64,000 nucleotides of DNA from Bolinopsis microptera. Its lineage: Eukaryota; Ctenophora; Tentaculata; Lobata; Bolinopsidae. Below are positions 42,215 through 54,842 of this stretch, piece after piece. The stretch spans positions 6,342,858 through 6,406,857 of the forward strand of contig NC_087075.1 of NCBI RefSeq assembly GCF_026151205.1, in the 5' to 3' direction. Under the pieces are notes generated by a model, which was not told the origin of the DNA, made no database searches, and saw nothing but the letters and a program-made list of their open reading frames with translations. The translations under genes were made by a program, and so were the position numbers. How positions within the stretch are numbered: position 1 is the first letter of the stretch; every line of letters begins with the position of its first letter.

Positions 42215-43170
42215 AGTTATAGATAAATGTATAAAAACACTTTACTGCAAAGCTAATAAAATTCTTAAACTTGTTCATCAGTATATGAAGAGTAACTTGC
42301 TGCATATCAACATAAAGAAATGTTGTTATATCCACTTTAAGCCGAACTGTAGAAATGAACCAGATTCAAACACCAATGAATTAGAACTGACACTAAATAA
42401 TATAGTAATTAAAAAGGTGGAGGAAACTAAGTTTCTTGGAGTCATTATTGACCAAAAACTGAACTGGGATGCTCACTTAAGAGCGTTAAACCGTAAATTG
42501 AAATGTGAGATAGGTAGACTATGTGGAATTAGACGCTGTGTACCTAAAAAAACTATATAAGGACCTGTACCACACCCTTTTTGAATCACACCTATGTTAT
42601 GGAATATCTGTTTGGGGAGGTGTATCAAATAATAAACTAGAAGCCATATTTAAAACACAAAAGAAATGCATAAGAATTCTCTTTGGTGATAATGATGCAT
42701 ACTTCAATAAGTTCAAAACATGTGCCAGAGTAAGGCCTATCACTAGGGATAAGACCGGTAAAGTTATCAAGCAGATGTTAGGCAAAGATTTCTTTGAACT
42801 AGAACACAGTAAACCAATCTGTAACGAGTATAACTTCCTGACTGTCCACAATCTTCATAAGTTGCACTGTTTACTGGAAATGTTTAAAATTAATAAGTTC
42901 CAATCACCAGTCTCAATGTTCTCTTTATTCAACAGGTCACCAAGACGAGACAACTACTTCATCCCACCCACTCCATCCTCACTATTCATCTATCAATCAA
43001 CTAGTATTTGGAATCACTGCCGTAAGTCAACAAGTGAAATAGACTTCTCCACTCCCATCAGTATATTCAAGAATAATCTTAAGAAATCTTTGTTAGAACT
43101 ACAATCTAAATATGACCGACAGCTTTGGTGCAGTTACAACTTTGATGCAAATGAATTATCATTGAAATAG
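42215..43170 (+). pseudogene. LINE ORF2, C-terminal half
   Basis: The frames read LLHINIKKCCYIHFKPN, TKFLGVIIDQKLNWDAHL, FESHLCYGISVWGG, IFKTQKKCIRILFG and SIWNHCRKST, the region after the catalytic core of a non-LTR reverse transcriptase. The frame shifts in the run of seven A near 42545. It ends at TAG 43170. Confidence 0.85.
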
Positions 43171-43396
43171 GTTGATTTAGTAAACATAATCATATGAGTA
43201 AACCACGGTGTTATTGCAAAAAACCATGACAAGGGTATCAGACCTATATTAATCTAAGAGACGACACAAAACGAATCATCATACAACAAATTTTAAAATC
43301 CTGCGGCACAGGATCCTGTTGTTTTCCTACTCTACCTCTCCCAAACCCCTCTCTCCTTCTCCTATCTTCAGGTTTATTCTTCAATTTTTTTTAAAA

Positions 43397-43993
43397 TTAG
43401 ATAGCAGATATAAGTAAAATACAATTTTTTAAGTAACTTGTTATATTACAAATATCATTTATGTACAGTATGAACAGTAGAGGTCCGAGCACACTCCCTT
43501 GGGGGACTCCAAATTCTACAGGTAATTCATCAGATTTTACATCAAGAACGTCCACAAATTGTTTTCTATTAGATAAATAACTAGAGATAAGATTTAGAGC
43601 ATTTCCTCGGATACCATAGTTATTTAATTTTGTTATTAGCTTAGAGTGGTCTAGGGTATCAAAGGCTTTAGAAAGATCTACGAAGACACCTAGTACGTGC
43701 TGCTTTTTGCTAGTTAACGATTCAATATGTTCTACAGAATAATTAAGTGCATGACTAGTGGAATGCCCTTTTCTGAAAACAAATTGGTTTTCATGAATTA
43801 TTCCCTTAGAGGTTAAGAAACTATACAACCTAGCATATATCAGTTTTTCTAGTATTTTCCCAAAAACAGGTAGTGTCGATACGGGTCTATAATTTCCTAA
43901 AAGCTGTTCATCTTCCTTTTTGTAAATCGGACTAATTCTCCCTGTCTTAAGTTCTTCATATTTTCTTTTAAATGAAGTAATGGCATTATACAT
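43397..43993 (-). pseudogene. LINE ORF2, N-terminal reverse transcriptase half
   Basis: GNYRPVSTLPVFGKILEKLI, VFVDLSKAFDTLDHSKLI and FGVPQGSVLGPLLFILYIND. It stops before the YADD motif. Orientation is opposite to the adjacent C-terminal half. Confidence 0.85.
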
Positions 43994-43999
43994 TGTTTG

Positions 44000-45480
44000 T
44001 TATCGTATGTATGTTGTGTATAGTGTTTGCTGACTGGGTATATGCTATATATTTTGAGGCTCACGACGTCTCGTCCCATGGGTGGAGTTGTAGGCTGAGT
44101 ATGTGTTCAAATCTCCTTACTTCGTATGGTGAAACATTGAAAGGTTTGCCTTAGCCTTTGGGACGAGTGTTTGCCCACCGGGGATCCAAATATATGATTA
44201 TCATGGACATTACTTTGACACATAAACTAATCAAACGACTTTAATGATTCCAGAAAATTTTACTAACTGCATTTAGCTAGTTTATAGTAAATACACACGA
44301 TCGCAGAATAGAGGAGCACAATTGGGTTCCTTGTTCTGCGACTGTGTTTCCTCGGTGGGCCGACAGGTTTTTGTTGTGTAGTAGTGCTGGGGAAAAAAAC
44401 GCTTTAACTATCAATGAGAGTACAAATTTTTAATTCTTGACCTTAGTGCCACAGTTTCTGTGGTAAAAACAAATTTATAGTTAAACGTGATATATTGTAG
44501 AAGGGCATGATTTACTCACATCACTAAGCATCTGGATGGATAATTAGCACACAAAGATAAACTGACCTTTAAACATGACCACCAGCTATACCACGTAACC
44601 ATAGCTCCGAAATAAATAAATTGCTCTACATAGAAACATCTGGCCTGATCCCATCACATTGTGGTCCCCAGGGGTTCGGTAAAGCCCTTACAGGCAACTG
44701 GGTCCTTTTACCAGCCACAATAAAATTGATCATGCCAGTACTGTCATAAACTGTAACCAACTATTTAAAAATTAGATATCTTTTGCTAAATTTTAAATTT
44801 TAAGTCATAGAGCAATCTTCTCAATTTTAAAATTTTTAAGAATTATATTTTACCCTAACTATGATGTGGTGGCATTTCATACTTAACTAAATTTCAACTT
44901 TGAAAGTAAATAGATTATTAGTGACAACAAAATTATAGTTTAAGACATCCATTCTGCATTGTGTTTCCAATATTAGAATTTATGATATGTATTGATTGAA
45001 TAATTGGTAATAAATTTAACTTTTGTTTTATTAACTTTTGTTTTATTATATTGAGATTACCGATCAACGTTCAAGATTTAAAGAAAAGATAAGTTATTAT
45101 ATTGAATGATCAAAATGGTGCATTCAGCAAATAGCTACTTCAAAAGATTTTAAAATATGAACTCCAGTAATTTTATTTCTCTAATTCCGTCGAATCTTAC
45201 ACATCTAACAGTGATCCCTGAAAACCAATCCAGTATCAACCAATCATATTTTAGAATTCTCTAAGATTATCAAGTACCACTGCCCATACTCCCTTTATGA
45301 GGCTATCAACATTTCAAACCGTGCAACGAGTCTAACGGTTATTCTTCTAAATAAATCAAATACCTTTTTGTTTAATGCAGCCAAGCTTTGGAACACTGTT
45401 CATAAAAAATTTTAAACATCAAGCAATTGCCTATAAACTTCCATTAACTTGATAAAATTGAGAACGAAAGCACTATTAAT
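44000..45480. other. Non-coding stretch with a decayed LINE tail
   Basis: AT-rich. Near 45370-45420 the plus strand reads NAAKLWNTVHKK, matching the conserved AAKLWN..P motif near LINE ORF2 ends, with many stops around it. Nothing else recognised. Confidence 0.45.
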
Positions 45481-45481
45481 A

Positions 45482-46040
45482 CAGGGTGGGCCAAAAGTCA
45501 GGGGGCATACGTTGGCCTTAATAGCTCAGTCACTGAGTGCCCAATTGAAATAATTCTTTCTGGTACGACTTACTACTATCTCTGGTTTGAGAAATTTGTC
45601 AAATCGAAGAATATTCGAGTTCATTTGTTTCAAATGAAGGTTCATTTTTGCATTTATTTGATAGTTTGGATAGTCGGATCGAGCTAAATTTTATTGAATT
45701 GTGTTTGGCCATTCGAATTACGTTTGTCCTGAAAAAATTAGAACTTAAGCTTCTCAGATGACCGAGATATGAAGCATAACAAGTTTATTCATTACATGTG
45801 ATCAGGTGAATGGTTTACCTAATCACGTGATTAGGTGACCCCGTTTACCACCCCGTTAAACATTATGGGAATTGTTAAGGGTGCCCAATTAAGGTGTCGT
45901 GTCACGGTGTCACATAATCACCCAGTCAATTTTGTTAACGAGATACAGAAAATGCTTGATAACTCCGTTATTTCTAATCTGTTTTGCCTCATGTTTTCAG
46001 ATCATATGCAACATTTAATAATCTACCGTCTCTGAAAAAA
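45482..46040. mobile_element. Mariner-type MITE, copy 2, truncated
   Basis: It begins CAGGGTGGGCCAAAAGTCAG after TA and matches copy 1 in reverse orientation up to the ATCTACCGTCTCTGAAAAAA region. The remaining one third and the second end are missing. Confidence 0.8.
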
Positions 46041-46670
46041 TAAAATATGTTCTTGTCTGCTTTAACTGATACTAAATAAAATTGTTGCTTTCTTGAAATT
46101 GTTGTTTTCTTGATAATATCATGGTGAAGAAGATAGACTTTTGAGACATATGACAAAAACGATGGGAATTGGTATTGATGAGGACTCCAAATCAATGAAG
46201 ATACATGAAAATCTGTATTGTAATTAAATTATACATCGAAACAATAAACAAATATAGGCAAACGAGTATAGTTCCGAAAGTATAAAATGTGATTCAAACA
46301 ATATATATATATTCAATTAAATCAAGTAATGAAAATGGTCCATTGTTACAAATATTTTTGAAACAATAAAATATACACAAAATTTATAGGAGTGTCTAAA
46401 AATACCCCGGAAACCTTACTGGTTGGAGCCTAATTTGGAAAGTAAAAGAGCTAGAGACGTCCGGTTTTTTTGCAAAATGTTCGTTTTGTAAAAGTAACGT
46501 TTCCTCCCCAAGAGGAAAATTACAAATTAGGGACATTGTAGATTTTTACTTTTTAGTTATCTCAAAATTTTCAAAAAAGTCTTACTTTGGGCTGTTCAAA
46601 AGTTTGCAACTTAAAAAAACAAATAAAAAAGAACTTAGCGGATTTCTGTACTCTGATTGGCTGAATTTTT

Positions 46671-46874
46671 GAGGACTTCGCCGCTTCGACGCGCCGCGCA
46701 AACTAGCATTCTTGCTTCGCATCGTTCTTGCGTCGTTCTTGCGTCGATCGTTGCTCTGCTTCGCGTCGCAGAGCAGCGATCTCGACGGATTGGCGTCAAT
46801 CAAGCTGAATTTCAATTCACTAATTGTTGGAGGACTACGCCGCTTCGACGCGCCGCGCAAACTAGCATTCTTGC
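46671..46874. repeat. Two GC-rich direct repeats
   Basis: GCCGCTTCGACGCGCCGCGC followed by AAACTAGCATTCTTGC occurs at 46671-46714 and again at 46830-46874, about 115 bases apart, with CGTCGTTCTTGCGTCGATCG between them. It is much more GC-rich than its surroundings and not obviously coding. Confidence 0.8.
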
Positions 46875-47943
46875 AGAGCAACGATTTGGAAAAGTTGACA
46901 TCATCAATCAATATATTACATGATTAAAATGTTGCTGAATGCGCGTGGCATCTTTTCGGCAGCTGCCTAACTTGTAGCCGCTAACATCAATGCCGCCGCG
47001 CGCGCCAAGTGTTGGGGTGCATTCTCATTGACAATTAAACTTGGTCAAAAATATTTATATACAATTCCTAGATTAAATCAAAAATCATGTTAATGTGAGT
47101 ATTCAACACTACTCGACAACAAATAATTGCCGGCCCATCAAAGATTCAGTCGCCGAAACAAAATCAAATGTTTGCTTTTTCGTTTCGGGAACTGTTTGAA
47201 CTCAGTATTACATCCGGCCGGCTAATCATTTTTTATAATGGTTAAAGAACAAAGTAAAAATATTTTCCTCGATGGGCCGGCATTCGCAACCGCGAAACAT
47301 TTTGAGTATAACAAACGATGACACCACCACCAGCCTTTAATTGATAAGTCCATGGGATAAAGTAAAATTTGTAATTTCATATTGCCTATCACCTATCACC
47401 TATGTTACTTTGCATATACTGCTTCTAGTTACACGCTAGCGATCTCAGTCCCCAATAAACTTGTGACCCAACAGAAGGGATTGTGGAAGGACACGTACAT
47501 TTTTCATTAACACGTGCCCTGATTACCCCCTCCGTTGAGCTACGGGGAACGTCTGTAGTCTAGTAGTCAGATCGTTAATAAATTTTAATTTAAAATTGAT
47601 TGCCGGGCGATGGTGTCAGTGAGAAATGTTAAGTTAGGTGAACATTGGTACAAAATTATTAAATAATATAGCAGTTTATCTCTAAGTTAAAATCACTATT
47701 TGTTAAAGTATACAAACAGTTCCATTCAAAAAAACAAAGTCCGAGAGCAGAGAGAAGATTTGGAGACTATACACGCATATGTGGGGTTTAAATTTGGTAT
47801 TAGTAATTTTAGGGTTCGACCGAAAATGTTGGTCGGTTAGTTTTCTTAATAGGGAGCAGTCACTGTTATTAGAATTTTAGATTAGGAGCAACAATTAGAA
47901 TCTAATTTGACATATTGTGGCCCAGAAATCAGTGAATGGCAGT
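46875..47943. other. Non-coding stretch
   Basis: Includes a GC-rich patch (GCCGCCGCGCGCGCCAAG near 46990) and CACCTATCACCTAT short repeats near 47390. No exon or element ends recognised. Confidence 0.5.
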
Positions 47944-47959
47944 AAAATGCTAGCGCGCC

Positions 47960-48280
47960 TTGTTATGCGCACTAACATACTTGCTGCTGAAAATAAAGAA
48001 GTGTATCCATGATAATGTCGTTTGTGCGGCAGCCCCTGCCGATACCTGGATTATATTGTGTCCTCCTGTCCTCAAAGACAATATCACAAATTTCATTCCT
48101 GTCTTGTGCAAACTGGTCAACCAGTCTCTAGCTAAGGGCACATTCGACGGTTTGAAGACTGCTGACATTATTCCTACCATTAAGGACCACAAACTTGATC
48201 CAAATGACTTCAAGAGCTATGGACCTATATCTAACCTCTCTTTTCTGGGTAAACTCATCGATTTCGTTTCGAAATCCTAA
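47960..48280 (+). pseudogene. LINE fragment upstream of the RT core
   Basis: NFIPVLCKLVNQSLAKGTFD, LKTADIIPTIKDHKLDPNDF and YGPISNLSFLGKLIDF match the CR1/L2-like region leading into the reverse transcriptase fingers (YRPISNLSF). Truncated on both sides. Confidence 0.8.
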
Positions 48281-48313
48281 GAACAACAGTGATTTCTCTA
48301 AGGGGGGACAGAG

Positions 48314-49542
48314 TAGGCTATCCACTCCGATAATCGTAACCGATAATTATCTCCGATAATTCGTTAAAAAAAGTTATCTGTTTATCTAGATAAAACATAT
48401 TTTTATCGGTATAAAAATTTACTAGATATTACCGAAAATAATGCCTCAATACCGTAAAATTGAAAAAGAAATATTAGTGTTTTTGCCTTTCCATGGAATC
48501 TAAGAAACAGTCCCAAACGTCTTCTAGTATGATAGAAGAGGTAGTTTACTTAAATGTGAGGTTTATTTACATTTGTATACCTATGGATTGTATGGAACTG
48601 TAGAACTGTATGAACTGTTGAAATCCAGAGAAGGTTATTGACATTGTTCTCTTGAGGGTATTGGCGTTTTACCTTATAATTATTCTTGAGACGGGAACGA
48701 GCATGTTACTGTTAACAAGAGTCAAAAATACCGGCAGGGCACTCAATTAAATTCTGTAAGTGTTCTGGGCGTGAAACATTGTCTTCAGGAGAAGGAATCT
48801 GTTGCTCCAAGTTATCAACAGGATAAGAAAACGGTTCACTGAATCACTTTAAATGCTTGACTGTTTCGAGGAGAATTGGTATTTGGTACACTACTGTTCT
48901 CAGGAGAAGGAAACCCTTGGTCTACTGTTTTGAAGAGAACTAGTACACTACTGTTCTCAGGAGAAGGAAACCAGTGGTAGATACTGTTTTGAAGAGAACT
49001 AGTACACTACTGTTCTCAGGAAAAGGACACCCTTGGTCTAGTACTGTTTTGAAGAGAACTAGTACACTACTGTTCTTAGGAGAAGAAAACCGGTGGGGTC
49101 TACTGTTTTGAAGAGAACTAGTGCGTTACTGTTCTCAGGAGAAGGAAACCGTTGGTCTACTGTTTTGAAGAGAACTGGTACACTACTGTTCTTAGGAGAA
49201 GAAAACCGTTGGGGTCTACTGTTTTGAAGAGAACTAGTGCGTTACTGTTCTCAGGAGAAGGAAACCGTTGGTCTACTGTTTTGAAGAAAACTGGTACACT
49301 TCTGCTCCCCGGAGAAGAAAACTGATACTCTAATATTTTCAAAAGAAAGGAAGTGGTACTTTAGCAAGATTACTGGTAAACAGTAATAAAAGTCGACAAT
49401 TAGTTTTTGCGAAATTTGGAAAACATTTTAGCTATGGCCTTCAGCAGAAAAATTATCGGTTTTATCGGTTTTATCTAGATAAAACCTAAATCTTTATCTG
49501 TTTATCTAGATAAAAGATTTCATACCGATAATGGATAGCCTA
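48314..49542. mobile_element. hAT-like element with perfect 8-bp target duplication GGACAGAG
   Basis: 1.2 kb. The ends TAGGCTATCCA and TGGATAGCCTA are inverted repeats, flanked by GGACAGAG at 48306-48313 and 49543-49550. Subterminal regions contain many TATCTAGATAAAA and CGATAAT repeats. No transposase was seen. Its centre is a tandem array (48885-49330). Confidence 0.85.
48885..49330. repeat. About 60-bp tandem array inside the hAT-like element
   Basis: About eight units with CTACTGTTTTGAAGAGAACT, AGTACACTACTGTTCTCAGG and AGAAGGAAACCGTTGG. Copies differ by short indels. Confidence 0.85.
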
Positions 49543-49949
49543 GGACAGAGGTGCGAGAAAGAACTTTGTTGATATAAACAGTTTAGATTTGAATTTGGAG
49601 CCACAAGGCAAAGGTTGATATTCAAATATTTCTCCCAATATTTGAGATAGGGAATATATTGATTTTTTGAAGGGTTGTTTTTATATAGGGTCATTGTGAC
49701 AATTATGTGTATATTGTTTGAATAATTTTACGAATGTTAAAACTCATCGAAACAGTTGTGCTGTATAATAATGAACTAAGGCAAATATCTAACTGAAATT
49801 TTAGTGGAAAATCGTTCATTTTTCGAAGAATTTGTGCCCAAATTTTCGGTCGCCCAAATGAGTTCAAATTTTCTGCCCAAATTTTTCGGGCTCAAATAAA
49901 TTGTGCTCAATATAATGGCACACAAATTTTTGGGAACTAAGGTATATAA

Positions 49950-50400
49950 ATATGATCATCTAGGAGACACTCTGAAAGACCTTCATTGGCTGCCTATTAG
50001 TTACAGAATTCAATATAAGTTATTGCTTCTTGTCTATAAATGTCTTAATGGTATGCAGTCACTCAGATGATTTTAAATCAGGACACTTAAATAAAGACAC
50101 ATACTCTGCCCACAATAAGGGGCCATAATTTTTAAATTATGTAACAGTATAGAATTATTATTATTATTATTTAATGGTATGGGACCAGATTATTTAAGTA
50201 ATATGTTTAAATATGCCAATTATAATTTCATCTTATCTATTTGTCTGAACATGAACCTAGAGTATCTAATATACACAGTATAATGGAGAAAGATCGTTTC
50301 AGAAAGTTTACCCTAAATTATGGAATGAGCTGCCTCTTGAAATTATTTTCAAAGTTATTTATTTTCAAGGTTATTTATTTTCAAAGTTTTTTTCACTGTA
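49950..50400 (+). pseudogene. Decayed LINE tail
   Basis: LKDLHWLPISYRIQYKLLLL then VYKCLNGM match the conserved L.WLP...RI.YK....VYKCLNG segment near LINE ORF2 ends; LNGMGPDYLSN continues after a break. No intact frame. Confidence 0.75.
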
Positions 50401-50428
50401 GGATTGAATATTTTTGAAATAGGTACTC

Positions 50429-53400
50429 ATGATCACGAATGGCAAAGTTTTGTTTCCTGTTGTGTGTTGCAGGAGACTTTTGGTGAGAGCATCATCCACG
50501 GCCACAGATAAAGTAGGTGAGTTTCTGCAGATCATATCATTTACAAAATTCCTGTGTACATTCTACAGTAAAGTCCCTATTGAACGTGCCAGATTTACTG
50601 GAGGGATTGAACTGTATCATCCTACTCCACAATTTTGTTTCAATAGATATAATTCCTGTTTGGCATATTGGTTGATATATAAGTTTACAGGTGTTGACTT
50701 GAGCTGTAAGCACAATGACAAGACAGTTGTCTTGTCATTAAGAAATGAAGGGAAGATGAACTGCATGACTGAGTACATGGCAAGAACGTTCAAAGTAAGC
50801 ATAAGCATTTAATAAATGTTATAGTATACAATATTTGGTAAAATAATATTTAACAAAATTGTATTTGATAAATTATTAATATTGGTGGGAAATATTAATC
50901 ATATATTTGTTCACATAGTGCGATGATACTTAGTAGACATGTGTGATGATGTGATGTCATAATTTTTACATTACTTTACTCTTACCATCTTCCAGGATAT
51001 TGTGAGAAAATTGCCAGAATCTCACCCAAAAGCTCGATGTTTGGTTGTCACTGGTCATGGTAATAGCTTTGCCGCTGGTGCAGATTTAGCTTGGCTTGAG
51101 GAGCGCAGTAAAACTGATCCTTCCAAAAACATTGAAATTATGAAAGTAAGTTTGGCATTTTCTTTGTACTTTATAACAACACAGCTGTTAATTTATTACA
51201 AAACTTCACGTCTTGTACTGGTGATATTATATTGTTTGATGTAAGATATTGTTTGATGTCAGATAATTTCAGGAATATTATGGATTCTTCACACCTCTTC
51301 TTGAAGCCTCTATTCCTACTATAGCTGCTATCAATGGGCCTGCTATTGGCGCTGGCTTCTGTATTTCAATGTTTTGTGACCTAAGAATAACTGCTGATGA
51401 CGCCAAATTGGGTTTGTGAACAGAACACTAGATCTAACTACTACTAAAATTTGACAGAGCATAGTGTGGAGTGAGCTATGTGCCCATCCTTGGAGAACCT
51501 GGTGGATGTCCTTGCTGTACTGCATTGTTAAACAAGAAACTGAAACCGAGGGGTTCCGTTCAGGCCCTTCACACTTTGTTTCTGTCTAGTTCTAATGTAC
51601 CGTCACAATAGTGACTTAAATATACTCCTTCATAATAATAATACATAATATTATACCACTTCGAGGTCTGACATGGATCAATTTCACCCTATTCAAAATT
51701 GAGAACTGCACACTTAAAATTTTCAGGCGCTAACTTTGTGAAAGTTGGCATCAGTCCTGGTATGGGTGGTTCATTTACCCTGCCGCAAAAGCTTAACAAT
51801 CAGGTTTATTGAACATATCCCATATTAACATTTCGTTTGCTTCAGATTTGATACTAGTATCTAGTAACTACAGATTTGTAGTTACACATCTGTTTCATTT
51901 ATTAGGTACTACACTAGTCTAGTCCACAAGCAGATCAACTTGAGGTACTATGCTTCGTTTCATGTTTTCGTGATTTAATCAAGTCTGGGTTTTACTGACT
52001 AATAATGATAGTTATGGACAATACGGGCTGGTAATTTATTATTATTATTATAATACAGGGAGGGCCAAAAGTCAGTACCCAAACGTTGCATACTGTACCT
52101 ACTTGTTCGAGGATTCCGTCACCAAAATTTGAAAATTCGATTTTTGGGGGCCACACCCAATCAACATTGAATTGCTTATACTGGTGTTTGTGAACATGTT
52201 AGAGACTCCGTTGTAACATATTGCAATAGGCCATTTAATCAGGAGTATGATCTGAAAGATGGTGCGAAACGGATTTAAAATGACGAAGTTATCAAGCAAT
52301 TTTTTTAATCTCGTTAGCAAAATTGATTGGTACTCAATGATTACCCAATTACGGCACCGTAATTGGGCTCTCTACACGATTCCAATAATCGGATCTAGCC
52401 TCAACCCAATTACCTGATCACACGTAATGAAAAAACTCGTTATGCTTCATATCTCGGTCATCTGAGAAGCTAGAACCCCCTTTTTTTTCAGGACAAACGT
52501 CATTTGAATGGCCTTGAAACACTATTCAATAAAATTTGGCTTGATCCGATTTGGCTTGATCCGATTTGGCTATATCCAAACTATCAAATAAATGCAAACA
52601 TGGAACTTTATTTGAAAAAAATGAACCCGAATATTTTTCGATTTGACAAATTCCTCGAATAGAACCAGTGGTGGAAGTAAGTCATACCAGAAATATTTAT
52701 TTCAATTAGGCAGTCAGTGATTGAGCTATTAAGGCCAACATATGGGTACTGACTTTTGGCCCACCCTGTATATAAAGCTATATAATATGAATCGATTGGT
52801 CAATTCCATTTCAATAATCAATTCGCTCACTCACACTGGTATCAGGTATGTAACGATATTACACTCACTGGAAGAACGTTCTCTGGCAAAGAAGCAGAAA
52901 AAATGGGAGTTGTTCTAAAGTCTGTTAATTCAAGATCAATGGTAAATGTTCCTGTTACTCATTTTTCCTTTTCGAAATTCTAAACTCAATATAATAATGA
53001 TAATAATAATAACTAGAAATGTATACATCGCTTTATAGCCAAAAAGAACTCAAAATCCTAAGATTCAGTTCAAGCCGTCTAAAGCGACTCATGAACATGT
53101 ACATAAGAACTTAGCATTTTATGAAGTATGGTTTGTACGAGAAAGATATTATATGATACTTATATGAACACTTTTTCAAATAGATGAGTCTTTAGTCTCT
53201 TTTTAAACACGACAATATCAGTCAATGTTCTCAATTGATAAGGAAGCTGATTCCATACTGAGGGTCCACAGTAACTAAAACCTCTCTCAGTTTTACTATA
53301 ATTTGAGACAGGAGGAACATTTAGGAGGAAATAGTCTTGTTCAGTTTGTAGCACACGTACAGGTTGACTCTTGATGTCGATGCATTTGGTGATATAGTCT

Positions 53401-54842
53401 GGAGCTATGTTGTTGATGCATTTGAACACTGTTAGAGCAATCTTATACTCTATTCGCTGTCTACCTTACTCGGGATTATTACGACGGGTTTATTAACGAC
53501 CGGTTAAAATATGGTTCGGGAAAAATATGGCGAAATTGCTCAAAACCCACCACATTTTCCCGGTCGCCATTTTACCGGTGTCCAACCTTTCAATTTTAGA
53601 TTCAAAAATTTTGTCTCAGATGTAAATTTCCTTATCAGAGATAAGCAGGTTCAGAAATTTTCGCATTGCTAAAACTTGTGAAACAAGTCGAATTATCAAT
53701 AATTGTTGAAAGTAGACTCTAGCAAATTCGTTGTTTTGAATTAGCATTACATGTTTACGTGTATCAAATAACCATTATGACTCAATTTGTAGAAAATCTT
53801 CGAAAGAATGCATCGTTCACATTGTTTAGAATTATGAATAAATGACTGATGAAACTGATTCATGTTATTGACCGTTTTAATTAATTCTAGTTTTAATTTA
53901 ACTGTTACTTTTACTTTGAGTCCTATTTCATTATGTAGAGATAGTCAATACCTAAGAAATTAAAAATTGGCCTATTTAAATCAACTTTGACAATAAGGAT
54001 ATATGACAAGAATTGGGCAAAAAGGTGAATTTTTTGCAATTTTAGCCAAATGAAGTCGAAAAACCTACAACAAGTGTCCCAATAGTCTTCTTTAGTGAAT
54101 ATAAGACAACCATTAAAATATGAGCACCCATACCTATACCCCTTGGGAACCCTAAAAGCTGAGTCGGCGGGTTTATTAACGACCGGTGAAAATGTGGTTC
54201 GGGAAAAATATGGCGAAATTACCCTAAACCCGCCACTTTATCCCGGTCATAATAATCCCGAGTAAGGTAATTGGAAGAAAATGGGCTTTATACAGGTTGT
54301 CCCAAAAACAAGCGACCAAGTCATTGGCAAACATTAGGAATATCATCAAAAGATAGTTTGAAATAAAATATTTGTAGGGCACTTTTAAAACATCCAATAG
54401 TTGATGTTCACTAAGTAAGGTAGCTCATTCCACATTTTTGGTACACTAAACATGAATGCAGAAATCGCGGCATGTACGGAATCGCGATTTTTCCCATTAT
54501 TTGCGACAAATTTTATGACGTATAGTTTAATGTATAATCTGTTAAAAATCGCGGTATCGCGATTTTTGGCCAAAATAATCGCGAAATCCTTTTGTCCCTG
54601 ATGCAGTATCTTTACATTTTCAGGTTCTTGAAGAAAGTTTAAAGTTAGCACAGCAAATTGTAATCTCAACATCCCCAAACGCAATGAAGGAAACTGTTAA
54701 ACTCCTTCGTGCTCCGTACTTGGCAATTATGGAGGCTCAATTACAACAAGAAGCTCATGCCCAGAGTAGATGCTTTGCCAGCAACGATTTTAAGATATCT
54801 CTTGCTTCAGTGAAGAATAAGACTCTTCCAGTTTTTGATTGA
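50429..54842 (+). CDS. Enoyl-CoA hydratase/isomerase family protein, seven exons
   Basis: Exons 50429-50516, 50691-50794, 50996-51145, 51273-51411, 51727-51803, 52846-52941, 54624-54842. Phases agree and give 290 residues, typical of the crotonase fold. The N-terminus ([18 protein letters not shown]) is basic and Ser-rich like a mitochondrial presequence. Landmarks: [20 protein letters not shown] (CoA pocket), [20 protein letters not shown] (oxyanion-hole glycines) and [13 protein letters not shown]. The two catalytic glutamates of ECHS1 (GGGCEL and PEI positions) are Cys and Phe here, so hydration by the usual mechanism is doubtful. Introns 5 and 6 hold a mariner MITE, a LINE with a nested element and a hAT relic. 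Confidence 0.9.
52056..52768. mobile_element. Mariner-type MITE, copy 3
   Basis: 713 bp in intron 5 of the hydratase-family gene. The ends CAGGGAGGGCCAAAAGTCAG and CTGACTTTTGGCCCACCCTG carry one mismatch between them, with TA outside both. The interior is homologous to copy 1. Confidence 0.88.
53160..54290 (-). pseudogene. LINE C-terminal fragment interrupted by another element
   Basis: Before the interruption (54268-54290) the minus strand reads HFLPI, and after it (53160-53463) [20 protein letters not shown], then [20 protein letters not shown] and a stop. Removing 53464-54267 plus one TA restores one frame. Confidence 0.75.
53464..54267. mobile_element. TIR element with TA duplication, nested in a LINE
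   Basis: 804 bp. The ends CCTTACTCGGGATTATTA and TAATAATCCCGAGTAAGG are perfectly complementary and TA lies outside each. Subterminal GGGTTTATTAACGACCGGT and AAAATATGGCGAAATT blocks occur near both ends in the same orientation. No ORF. Confidence 0.82.
54385..54457 (-). pseudogene. Short LINE tail
   Basis: [19 protein letters not shown] matches the F...PK.WNELP motif of LINE ORF2 ends. It is cut by the neighbouring MITE. Confidence 0.6.
54458..54600. mobile_element. hAT MITE related to 17373-17519, one end damaged
   Basis: The right end CCTTTTGTCCCTG and interior GCGATTTTTGGCCAAAAT and CCCATTATTTGCGACAAATT match the intact copy. The left terminus is reduced to CAG followed by AAATCGCG. It ends 23 bases before the last hydratase-family exon. 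Confidence 0.75.

Noticed and set aside
46657-46923. Open frames over the GC-rich direct repeats
   Set aside because: Frames are open on both strands because of base composition. There is no recognisable domain and no splice or start context.
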